DNA from: Streptacidiphilus sp. ASG 303 | GTDB taxonomy: Bacteria > Actinomycetota > Actinomycetes > Streptomycetales > Streptomycetaceae | DNA length: 64,000 nt | NCBI RefSeq assembly: GCF_020991365.1 | Contig: NZ_JAJLRA010000023.1 | Coordinates: 39,284 to 103,283 of the forward strand | Direction: 5' to 3' | Shown: in pieces, positions 9,225-18,868 of the stretch | Numbering within the stretch: the first letter of the stretch is position 1 | Layout of the letters: every line of letters starts with the position of its first letter | Notes under the pieces: generated by a model | The model's database searches: none | What the model saw: only the letters and a program-made list of their open reading frames with translations | What the model was told of the DNA's origin: nothing | Made by a program: the position numbers and the translations under genes

Positions 9225-9500
9225 GGGCAGCGTTTTGCTGCATCATGTGAAACGTCCGGAACACCCCCGCATCGGCGGGGAGGACGGGGTGCCGCCGGCC
9301 GCGTCGTTGACGTCGACCGGAACACCCCCGCATCGGCGGGGAGGACGGGGTGCCGCCGGCCGCGTCGTTGACGTCGACCGGAACACCCCCGCATCGGCGG
9401 GGAGGACAGCCATCCCCGGCCGGAGCACCGTAGGGGTCACGTAACACCCCCGCATCGGCGGGGAGGACGGGCAGCGTTTTGCTGCATCATGTGAAACGTC
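9225..9500 (-). repeat. Duplicated spacers in the old end of array 1 (pattern A-B-B-C-A)
   Basis: The spacer at 9225-9256 is identical to that at 9469-9500 (A), and those at 9286-9317 and 9347-9378 are identical (B). The spacer between them and the second A copy is unique (C). Such a pattern indicates recombination or replication slippage between repeats, not independent acquisition. Confidence 0.95.
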
Positions 9501-12397
9501 CGGAACACCCCCGCATCGGCGGGGAGGACATGGGCGGCGACACCTCCATGCGCGACAACGTCGGAACACCCCCGCATCGGCGGGGAGGACACCATGTCGT
9601 TCAGCCTGCAGAACATCCACGACGGAACACTCCCGCATCGGCGGGGAGGACCAGCAGGTGAGGGCCGGCAGGATCTTCCGGTTCGGAACACCCCCGCATC
9701 GGCGGGGAGGACTATGGGGCGGCAAGGTCGAGCCGTGGCAGCCGCGGAACACCCCCGCATCAGCGGGGAGGACGGCTCTAGGGGGTTGGACTGGCCCCGG
9801 TCGGGCGGAACACCCCCGCATCGGCGGGGAGGACGTCCGCCAGCTCCTGACCGAGGCCGGCGTCACCGGAACACCCCCGCATCGGCGGGGAGGACCTGAA
9901 CATCCAGGACTACGACGTCGAGGGCGCCGGAACACCCCCGCATCGGCAGGGAGGACTGGGGCGGGATCCGCGACAAGGCGACCCAGATCGGAACACCCCC
10001 GCATCGGCGGGGAGGACGGTAACGCCCTGGTCCCGGACGCCGTCTCCTCCGGAACACCCCCGCATCGGCGGGGAGGACCCGCTCTTCGGTCGCACCGCCG
10101 AGGGGCTGGACGGAACACCCCCGCATCGGCGGGGAGGACGGCCGCCGGGCGTCGGAGACGATCGCAAGCGACGGAACACCCACGCATCGGCGGGGAGGAC
10201 CCGGCTCCATGATCCCGGTCATGGCTCTCCGCCGAAACACCCCCGCATCGGCGGGGAGGACATCTGCCCGTCGCTACCGAGCGGGATCGAGTACGGAACA
10301 CCCCCGCATCGGCGGGGAGGACTCGCTGGTCACCGGCGACCCGACCGTCTTCACCGGAACACCCCCGCATCGGCGGGGAGGACCCCCGCGACCGCCCCGA
10401 GACCCCCGAGGTGCGCGGAACACCCCCGCATCGGCGGGGAGGACTCCGGCACCGTCGCGGCGACGTTCTCGTTCCAGGGAACACCCCCGCATCGGCGGGG
10501 AGGACTCGTCCTCCCACATGGGGGGAAGGGGGAGACGGGAACACCCCCGCATCGGCGGGGAGGACGGCTTCGCCGAGGAGGACTTCCGCACCGTCAGCGG
10601 AACACCCCCGCATCGGCGGGGAGGACATCGCCCACTACCTGACCATGACGCCGCGGGACGGAACACCCCCGCATCGGCGGGGAGGACGGGACCTGCGGGC
10701 CTGCCGCCTTGCTAGCTGGCGGAACACCCCCGCATCGGCGGGGAGGACGCAGCGAGCTGGTCCCGCTCGGCCTCGGCCTGCGGAACACCCCCGCATCGGC
10801 GGGGAGGACCGGGCCCGGGCCAGGATCGCGGGGCGCTGGGCCGGAACACCCCCGCATCGGCGGGGAGGACGACGAGCACCACCTGCAGGCCGGAGACCTC
10901 GTCGGAACACCCCCGCATCGGCGGGGAGGACTGCGTGGTCGCGCGGCCGTCCTGGGCCCCGGGCGGAACACCCCCGCATCGGCGGGGAGGACATTCCCGA
11001 CGACACCGGCGCCGGCCCGTACGTCGGAACACCCCCGCATCGGCGGGGAGGACGCCATGGCCTCGGCCCGCACCCGGCCGAGCACCGGAACACCCCCGCA
11101 TCGGCGGGGAGGACGTCACCCGGATCGCGAACTGCACCACGTCCAGCGGAACACCCCCGCATCGGCGGGGAGGACGCCCACGAATCTCTTGGAAGGAACC
11201 TCGTGGACGGAACACCCCCGCATCGGCGGGGAGGACAACCTGTGGCACCCCCACATCCACGCAATCGTCGGAACACCCCCGCATCGGCGGGGAGGACCTC
11301 CGCAACGGCGGGCGCATGGTGGTGCTCGACGGAACACCCCCGCATCGGCGGGGATGACCGCGGCCAAGGTGGCCCAGGTGTCCTCGCACGTCGGAACACC
11401 CCCGCATCGGCGGGGAGGACGCTTCCCAGCCCCCATCACCGCCGGATGTCCGCCGGAACACCCCCGCATCGGCGGGGAGGACCGCGTCTACCGCACCCCG
11501 GCCGGACCGAACACCGGAACACCCCCGCATCGGCGGGGAGGACGCGAGCTGGGCGCGGCGCGCGGCCAGGTCGGCCGGAACACCCCCGCATCGGCGGGGA
11601 GGACGCGCGCTCGGAAGTGGAGTCCCTGCGGGCGGACGGAACACCCCCGCATCGGCGGGGAGGACTCAGGCTCATCCGGATGACCAGAATGTGACCACGG
11701 AACACCCCCGCATCGGCGGGGAGGACCAGACCGGCTCGGCCTGGATCGAGGCCAAGAACGGAACACCCCCGCATCGGCGGGGAGGACCCCGTGGCCCTGC
11801 TCAACGGCCTGGTCGACGCCGGAACACCCCCGCATCGGCGGGGAGGACGTCGTCAGTGTCGGCGGCCTCCATGCGGCGGCCGGAACACCCCCGCATCGGC
11901 GGGGAGGACAACCAGCTGCGCTGGTTGCCGGTGGTGGCGAACGGAACACCCCCGCATCGGCGGGGAGGACGGCGCCAGCCCCTTCAACGACTCGGCGTAC
12001 TTCGGAACACCCCCGCATCGGCGGGGAGGACGGTCACCTCTCCACGGCCACCCTGCCCGTGTACGGAACACCCCCGCATCGGCGGGGAGGACTCCAACCT
12101 CACCGCGGCGAGCGCCCTCGGCGACGGAACACCCCCGCATCGGCGGGGAGGACCACTGGCGGGCGGCGGTCCAGGCGCTGTGGGTCGGAACACCCCCGCA
12201 TCGGCGGGGAGGACCGCCCGGCCGACGCGCCGGGAGAGCTGGGGCTCGGAACACCCCCGCATCGGCGGGGAGGACTACCAGCGCAGGTTGGTCGCCCACC
12301 GACCGGCCGGAACACCCCCGCATCGGCGGGGAGGACGGACCCTGCGGCCCCCTGCGGCCCTGTGCGGCCGGAACACCCCCGCATCGGCGGGGAGGAC

Positions 12398-12490
12398 GCG
12401 AAGACCAGGTCGTACTCCGCCGACATGATCGGAACACCCCCGCATCGGCGGGGAGGACGCGAAGACCAGGTCGTACTCCGCCGACATGAT
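12398..12490 (-). repeat. Tandem duplication of one spacer-repeat unit in array 1
   Basis: The 32-nt spacers at 12398-12429 and 12459-12490 are identical and lie next to each other, so one 61-bp unit was duplicated in place. Confidence 0.95.
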
Positions 12491-15400
12491 CGGAACACCC
12501 CCGCATCGGCGGGGAGGACATCAAGGAGATTCTCTCGCGGGCCGGCTTCGACGGAACACCCCCGCATCGGCGGGGAGGACATCACTGCACCGCGAGACCG
12601 GCCAGGCATCAACGGAACACCCCCGCATCGGCGGGGAGGACTGTTCGGCGGCCGGGCGAACCACGTGCGGGTCCGGAACACCCCCGCATCGGCGGGGAGG
12701 ACGCCCCCTCCCCGGAAACCGCCGCAACTTGCAACGGAACACCCCCGCATCGGCGGGGAGGACATCCTCCGGATGGAGACCGAGGACCAAGTGGTTGGAA
12801 CACCCCCGCATCGGCGGGGAGGACCAGGGCCTCGACGCCGGACAGGTCGAACTCGGCGGAACACCCCCGCATCGGCGGGGAGGACATGCTCGTCGGGGCC
12901 CTGCTCGTCCTGCTCGTCGGAACACCCCCGCATCGGCGGGGAGGACCATGCGGGTCGCACCTTCCTAGGGGCTTGCGACGGAACACCCCCGCATCGGCGG
13001 GGAGGACAAGCTGCGCGACGCCACCGAGGCCGCCGTGGTCGGAACACCCCCGCATCGGCGGGGAGGACCGCTCCACCCGACACGAGGAGATCCCTGATGC
13101 CGGAACACCCCCGCATCGGCGGGGAGGACGCCCCGAGGAAGCCGGCCGGGTCGTAGATGGGCGGAACACCCCCGCATCGGCGGGGAGGACGAGGCGTACT
13201 TCGACCGCCGCTACACCGGCACCGGAACACCCCCGCATCGGCGGGGAGGACCGGACCCGCAGCACGGACTGCTCGATGGTCCGCGGAACACCCCCGCATC
13301 GGCGGGGAGGACTGGCGAGTAATCGGAAGTATGCGGATCGTCCGCTGGAACACCCCCGCATCGGCGGGGAGGACTACCTGACCGGATGGGTCCGGTCCAT
13401 GGTCGGCGGAACACCCCCGCATCGGCGGGGAGGACATCACCGCACCGACCAGCAGCGTGCTCATGGGCGGAACACCCCCGCATCGGCGGGGAGGACCCAC
13501 GCCCACCCGCCGTCGGGGTCGGGGACGACGGAACACCCCCGCATCGGCGGGGAGGACAACTGGACGTCGGCGACACGCACCGTGAGCAGCGGAACACCCC
13601 CGCATCGGCGGGGAGGACATGGTCACCTGCCTCCGCGAACTCGACGACGCCGGAACACCCCCGCATCGGCGGGGAGGACCCGCGGATCCCCGCGATCTCC
13701 TCGCGCTTCGTCGGAACACCCCCGCATCGGCGGGGAGGACGCGGTGGAGTGGATGCGCCGCGGCGGCACGGTCGGAACACCCCCGCATCGGCGGGGAGGA
13801 CCAGTCTCCGCACCGCCGCTGGGCGACGGGGTCCGGAACACCCCCGCATCGGCGGGGAGGACGCCTGCGTCCTGGCCTTGCGGACGGTGATGAGCGGAAC
13901 ACCCCCGCATCGGCGGGGAGGACGGGGAGACCCGCAGCCGCCGCAGCAGACCGTCCGGAACACCCCCGCATCGGCGGGGAGGACTCCGCCGCGTCCTGCA
14001 CGGCCCGTTCCTGCTCCGGAACACCCCCGCATCGGCGGGGAGGACGGGTACCAGTACGACCGCGGCGCGAGGAAGTTCGGAACACCCCCGCATCGGCGGG
14101 GAGGACTCGGTCGGGCCCGGGCGCCGGCCGGTGCCCGTCGGAACACCCCCGCATCGGCGGGGAGGACAGCCCCTTCCAGTGGCGCCAGCGGGCGTCCAGC
14201 GGAACACCCCCGCATCGGCGGGGAGGACTCGGCCGCAGGAACGGCCGGCCCGGGCCTCGCAGGTGGTCGGAACACCCCCGCATCGGCGGGGAGGACACCG
14301 GCTCGTAGGTCGAGGCGAAGATGTCCGGCGGAACACCCCCGCATCGGCGGGGAGGACTAGCGCAGGGCGTCCAGGGAGTGGTCCTCGGCCGGAACACCCC
14401 CGCATCGGCGGGGAGGACCGGGGCGAGTTCTCGCAGTCGAGGACGAGGACCGGAACACCCCCGCATCGGCGGGGAGGACGTCTTCGACGGGGCGGAAGCC
14501 GAGGCCGAACTCGGAACACCCCCGCATCGGCGGGGAGGACGGGGAGGGCTTCGCGCTCGGCTTCGCGCTCGGCGGAACACCCCCGCATCGGCGGGGAGGA
14601 CCCGGGGGGGTGAAGGAGAACACGGGGGGCCTACGGAACACCCCCGCATCGGCGGGGAGGACAACCACTGCTCGACCTTGCGCTTCCACACGTCCGGAAC
14701 ACCCCCGCATCGGCGGGGAGGACCGTGCACGCGGGGGCGGCTCCGGAGGGGTCAGCGGAACACCCCCGCATCGGCGGGGAGGACGGCCGGCCCGCATCGC
14801 CGCCACCGGCGGATCCCGGAACACCCCCGCATCGGCGGGGAGGACAACCTCACTCCGCAGATTGCGGCGATCGACGGCGGAACACCCCCGCATCGGCGGG
14901 GAGGACAGCTCCTTCAAGCGGGCGTGTCGGGACAGCGACGGAACACCCCCGCATCGGCGGGGAGGACGAGTGGCTGGCGAGTTCGGACCTGACGACCGTC
15001 GGAACACCCCCGCATCGGCGGGGAGGACGGTCAGCTGACGCGGCTCAGTGCGCGCGCTGCCGGAACACCCCCGCATCGGCGGGGAGGACACGATCACGGT
15101 CTACGACCGGGGCGTGGGCGTCGGAACACCCCCGCATCGGCGGGGAGGACGCGCGCGACAGCGCGCCCAGTCCGCAACGGTCCGGAACACCCCCGCATCG
15201 GCGGGGAGGACGCGAGCCGGGCGGCGATGCGCTCGTTCCAGCACGGAACACCCCCGCATCGGCGGGGAGGACCGCAGGCGGGTCTCCTCGCGCACCAGAC
15301 GGGCCGGAACACCCCCGCATCGGCGGGGAGGACAGGAGCCTGGTCCGCTACCAGACGTCGATCTCCGGAACACCCCCGCATCGGCGGGGAGGACTCGCCA

Positions 15401-15518
15401 GCCACCTGCCGCGGCGCCCACCTGGGCGGAACACCCCCGCATCGGCGGGGAGGACCCACCCATGTGCCTCCCGGCCGACCGTGTCCGCTTGGAACACCCC
15501 CGCATCGGCGGGGAGGAC

Positions 15519-15700
15519 ACTTCCTGACCTGCGGCTCAAGAGGGCCTTTGCTCTTTCTTGACCCAAGAGGTCGCGGGTTCCCTCACGGCTCCACCGTAGC
15601 GGTTCAGGAAAGGCGGCACCGGGCTGATGTTGTCCATGGGGGCGTTGTCGGTGGGGCGTGATTACATCTTCCGTCATGCAGCGCGTAGGGGGCTTGGGCG
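15519..15700. promoter_or_regulatory. Leader of array 1 and promoter region of cas3
   Basis: The segment separates the newest repeat of array 1 from the divergent cas3 start. On the minus strand the 14 bases touching the first repeat read GCAGGTCAGGAAGT. The leader of array 2 has GCAGGTGAAGAAGT at the same place (12 of 14 identical). A GCAAAGG stretch lies about 20-30 bp further upstream, comparable to GCAAAGC in leader 2. These shared bases are probably the leader-anchoring sequence used for spacer integration and confirm the array direction. The array and cas3 promoters must both fit within 182 bp. Confidence 0.8.
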
Positions 15701-18559
15701 GTGGTTATGCGGGGCGGTAGTGACTGGAGTCCGTGGGGGAAAGCGAAGGGGCTGGATGAGCCGTATCCCTTGATCTTCCACATGTTGGACAGTGCCGCGG
15801 TCGCGCTATCGCTGTGGGATGTGTTCCTGGCTCCCAGCCAGCGCCAGGTCATTTCTGCGGGGCTGGGGCTTGCCGATGATCTTGATCGTGCTCGAGCCAC
15901 GGTGTCGTTGTGGACGGGTCTGCACGACATCGGCAAGCTGTCGCCTGGCTTCCAGTCCGCGGACCCACGCGGCTGGACCGGGTTGAGCAAGGCCCTGCAT
16001 GCCGACCTGGGGGTGTGGGGCGAGAAGTTGGGCCATGCGCAGGCTGGAATGCGTTGCGCGCCAGCACTGCTGGAGGGTCTCGGGTATCCGGACACCGGGG
16101 CGTGGGGGGTGCGGCTGCGAGCAGCTCAGATCGTGGGTGGCCATCATGGGCGTTTCCATGCCGCGGAGGAACACCTGCTCGACAGTCCCTGCCACCTGCA
16201 GGCATTGGGTGGAGTCAACTGGGCGGAATTGCGTCGCTCTTACACAGAAGTGCTGCACCGGCTGCTGGGCGCTCCTGCGGCTCCTGCTGAGGTGTCCACG
16301 CAGGTTGCCGTACTGGTGACGGGACTGGTGATCCTTGCTGACTGGCTGGTGAGCCAGGAGCACTACCTGCGTGCGCGCCAGAAGGCGCCGATCTCCTCGG
16401 TGGAGGAGCACTGGGAGGCGGCATCGGCGGCGTGCCTGCCGTTGCTGGAGGAAGCGGGCCTGGTGCCGGTGGATCTGGGGCGCACCGCGTTCGTGCAGGC
16501 CCATGGCATCCCGCAACCGAACGCATTACAGCGCTCGGTACTGGACGAGTTGCCGGCGGCTGTCCGCGGACCGGGGATCCTCTTGGTGACCGCAGCGACC
16601 GGTGACGGGAAGACGGAGACTGCGCTGGAGTCCGAACGCATCCTGGCTGAGTCCTGCGGCACGCGGGGCTTTGCTTTCCTGCTGCCGACCATGGCCACCA
16701 GTGATCAGATGTACGAGCGGGTCAATGCCTTCGTTCGCCGGCAGTGCACCGCTCCGCCCTCGGTGACGCTCACGCACAGTATGGCCTGGCTCAATCCCGC
16801 CTACAGCGAGGATCTCCTGCAGACAGGCCCGGCTGTGCTGACCGGGGAGATCGCCGACCAGAATGGCAGCGGATCCGGGTCGGCAGTGGCGAGCCGGTGG
16901 CTACGCGGCGGCAAGCGGCCTCTGCTGGCCCAGTTCGCTGTCGGCACGATCGATCAGGCCCTGATGGCGGTGTTGCCGGTCAAGCACAACGCACTGCGGA
17001 TGCTCGCACTGTCAGGCAAGACCTTCATCGTCGACGAGGCGCACGCCTACGACCCCTACATGCAGGTGCTGCTGGGTCGGCTGCTGCACTGGCTGGGCGC
17101 CTATCGCTGCCCGGTCGTGTTGCTGTCCGCGACCCTGCCCGTGTCGGTCAGCGACCGCCTGATCAAGGAGTACCTTCGCGGCGCCGGAGCCACCAAGAGA
17201 GAGCTGCGCGACGCCTCCTTCCGCTCTCCCTACCCTGGCTGGCTCTTCGTGGACGCCGCCACCCGTACGGCTACCTGCATGTCCGGGGCCGCCCGGACCC
17301 AGCAGACCGCAGACCGCCGCACCCGCCTGGCGCTGCGCCGCGAAGCTGTTCGGCACGTTCTTCCCGCCTCTGACCGCACTGCTGACCGGCTGCCTGACCA
17401 GGCCCGCCTCCAGCGTATTGAGGACCTTCTGCAGCCCCTGATGACCGACCAGGGCGGCTGCGCTCTGGTGGTGTGCACGACCGTTGCGGACGCCCAGCAG
17501 ACCTACAGTCGCTTGCGCACTCGCCTGTGCTCACGCCTTGGCCCCGGGGAGCTCGAGCTGCTCCACGCCCGCTTGCCAGGGGACGACCGCGCGGCCCGCA
17601 CCACGCGAATCACCTCTGACCTGGGGCGTACCGGTAACCGTCCGGTGCGCCGGATCGTGGTGGCCACCCAGGTCGTGGAGCAGTCCCTTGACCTGGACGC
17701 AGACCTGGTCATCAGTGACCTTGCGCCGCTGGCTCTGCTGTTGCAGCGTGCTGGGCGGTGCTGGAGGCATGAGGGGTGGTGGGCGCGGCACGGACGCCCG
17801 GGAGGCCGTGACCGTCCGGCCTGGGCGCAGGAGGCCGGCCCACAGCTCGTTGTCCTGGATCCCCTGGACGAGAACGGTGCCGTGCCGCCGCACTGGGGCG
17901 AGGTCTACGACACATACCTGCTGCAGGCGACCGCCCGCGTCATCGTGGAGCGGGACGGTACGCGGCTGAACATCCCAGAGGAGGTGCAGGACCTGGTTGA
18001 GCAGGTCCACGGCGACGGACGGACCAGGGAGGGGCAGCCTCTGTACCGATGGGATGAACCGGAGCTGGCGCCTGCCCGTCTGGCCTACGAGGGCGGGAAA
18101 GCCGCGATGGAGACGGCTGGGCGTTGTGTGGCGATCCCGCGAGTGAAAGACATCGCTGGACTGGAGGCGCTGCACCGCTTCGAGGCGAAGGACGAGGAAT
18201 GGGACGCGGCGACCCGCCTGGGCGCCGACTCGGTCCGAGTGCTCTGCTGCTACGTCCAGCCCGATGGTTGCACGACGCTGGATGTGTCGGGAGCACGGCC
18301 GCTGCCGCTCCCGGGCCAGGGGCGGCTGCCCACCTCCGCCGAGGTCCGCGCGGTGATGGAGCGCACCATCCCCGTACAGGCCGCCTGGATGGCCTTCCGG
18401 ACCCCTGACCAGGCACCCCCGCAGGAGTGGGCCCAGCACACGATGCTGTCTGACCTTGTTCTCCTACGACATGAAATCGGGCAGGCCGGCCCAGCTGGCG
18501 TCCAGGTGGGGAATCGGACGTACCACTTGGACACCGAGCTCGGGCTGGTACGGACGTGA
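15701..18559 (+). CDS. cas3: CRISPR-associated nuclease/helicase Cas3 (type I-E)
   Basis: A 952-residue fusion of HD nuclease and SF2 helicase, the effector that unwinds and shreds DNA marked by Cascade. The HD site is visible as H27, H75-D76, HH148-149 and D214. Helicase motifs follow: Walker A ATGDGKT at 299-305, DEAH at 445-448, LLSATLP, and motif VI QRAGRCWRH. The GTG at 15701 has AGGGGG a few bases upstream; ATG 15707 is a close alternative. It lies apart from the casA operon by 309 bp, so the two units can be regulated separately. Its codon use is somewhat less GC-rich than that of the later cas genes. Confidence 0.97.
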   Translation: MVMRGGSDWSPWGKAKGLDEPYPLIFHMLDSAAVALSLWDVFLAPSQRQVISAGLGLADDLDRARATVSLWTGLHDIGKLSPGFQSADPRGWTGLSKALHADLGVWGEKLGHAQAGMRCAPALLEGLGYPDTGAWGVRLRAAQIVGGHHGRFHAAEEHLLDSPCHLQALGGVNWAELRRSYTEVLHRLLGAPAAPAEVSTQVAVLVTGLVILADWLVSQEHYLRARQKAPISSVEEHWEAASAACLPLLEEAGLVPVDLGRTAFVQAHGIPQPNALQRSVLDELPAAVRGPGILLVTAATGDGKTETALESERILAESCGTRGFAFLLPTMATSDQMYERVNAFVRRQCTAPPSVTLTHSMAWLNPAYSEDLLQTGPAVLTGEIADQNGSGSGSAVASRWLRGGKRPLLAQFAVGTIDQALMAVLPVKHNALRMLALSGKTFIVDEAHAYDPYMQVLLGRLLHWLGAYRCPVVLLSATLPVSVSDRLIKEYLRGAGATKRELRDASFRSPYPGWLFVDAATRTATCMSGAARTQQTADRRTRLALRREAVRHVLPASDRTADRLPDQARLQRIEDLLQPLMTDQGGCALVVCTTVADAQQTYSRLRTRLCSRLGPGELELLHARLPGDDRAARTTRITSDLGRTGNRPVRRIVVATQVVEQSLDLDADLVISDLAPLALLLQRAGRCWRHEGWWARHGRPGGRDRPAWAQEAGPQLVVLDPLDENGAVPPHWGEVYDTYLLQATARVIVERDGTRLNIPEEVQDLVEQVHGDGRTREGQPLYRWDEPELAPARLAYEGGKAAMETAGRCVAIPRVKDIAGLEALHRFEAKDEEWDAATRLGADSVRVLCCYVQPDGCTTLDVSGARPLPLPGQGRLPTSAEVRAVMERTIPVQAAWMAFRTPDQAPPQEWAQHTMLSDLVLLRHEIGQAGPAGVQVGNRTYHLDTELGLVRT

Positions 18560-18583
18560 GCCCTGCTTGCGGTGTGCGTGCCG

Positions 18584-18672
18584 CGCACTGCCCCCACGTC
18601 GGTGGGGATGGCACGCCGCAGGCGTACTACGGCTGAGCACTCGCGGTGCACCCTCGCATGGGCGAGGACAGA
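18584..18672 (-). ncRNA. Degenerate two-repeat mini-CRISPR, probable crRNA-like cas regulator (CreR-type)
   Basis: Two decayed repeats occur at 18584-18612 and 18644-18672, 60 bp apart, in the same orientation as array 1. Each matches the consensus at 20 of 29 positions. Both keep the hairpin through paired changes: G-C to A-T in the first, C-G to T-A in the second. The upstream one ends in handle GTGCACCG (consensus GTGTTCCG). The 31-nt core between them reads CGAGTGCTCAGCCGTAG and onward on the minus strand. TTGCAC (18697-18702) and GTCGAT (18674-18679), 17 bp apart, could be its promoter. The core partly matches the casA promoter; see the next feature. Processing by Cas6e is an inference. 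Confidence 0.82.
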
Positions 18673-18761
18673 GATCGACCGCACTCGGGGGATGAAGTGC
18701 AAGGAGCTGCGACGCCGGCGGCTTCATCTCTACATCTTCGGCAGGGGGCGCCGCAGAGGAA

Positions 18762-18802
18762 TCGTAAAAGCCCCTCTACAACTGAGTACTCGCTTGTAGC
18801 GT
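18762..18802. promoter_or_regulatory. casA promoter overlapped by a Cascade target with AAG PAM
   Basis: On the minus strand, AAG (18795-18793) is followed by CGAGTACTCAGTTGTAG (18792-18776). The mini-CRISPR core reads CGAGTGCTCAGCCGTAG. Positions 1-5, 7-11 and 14-17 match; mismatches fall at 6, 12 and 13, and 6 and 12 are the flipped-out bases of type I-E guides. A plausible promoter, TCTACA (18775-18780), 16 bp, TAGCGT (18797-18802), lies in the same place, so Cascade binding would block transcription of the operon. The promoter boxes are predicted. Confidence 0.78.
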
Positions 18803-18868
18803 CAAGTAATGGCTGGTCAGCGCGATTCGACCTCGGGCAGCCGCAGCACGAAAGGGAAGGGAAAAGCT

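Larger units (their letters stand above)
9073..15518 (-). CRISPR. Type I-E CRISPR array 1: 106 repeats, 105 spacers
   Basis: 29-bp repeats recur every 61 bp from 9073 to 15518. Read on the minus strand, each repeat has the I-E stem CCCCGC / GCGGGG with loop CGAT and ends in the 8-nt handle GTGTTCCG, so transcription runs leftward from a leader at 15519-15700. Most spacers are 32 nt. Exceptions include 31 nt before 10537, 33 nt after 11358, 11420 and 13312, 34 nt at 15456 and 39 nt at 14229. The outermost old repeat (9073) has an extra base and an altered end. Others with single changes start at 9440, 9623, 9745, 9928, 10172, 10233 and 11330. Large size and near-uniform repeats suggest a long-lived, working array. 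Confidence 0.98.

Noticed and set aside
9073..15518. Very long open frames through array 1, up to 876 codons
   Set aside because: They are translations of repeats and spacers (PPRRCGGVP-type periodic sequence), with no coding signal of their own.
15519..15700. A second target of the mini-CRISPR core at the cas3 promoter
   Set aside because: No AAG followed by a seed-like CGAGT-N-CTCAG was found there on either strand.
18673..18760. A third degenerate repeat or a CreT-like toxin gene next to the mini-CRISPR
   Set aside because: No repeat-like hairpin occurs at the 61-bp phase on either side, and the target promoter leads to casA, not to a small toxin.
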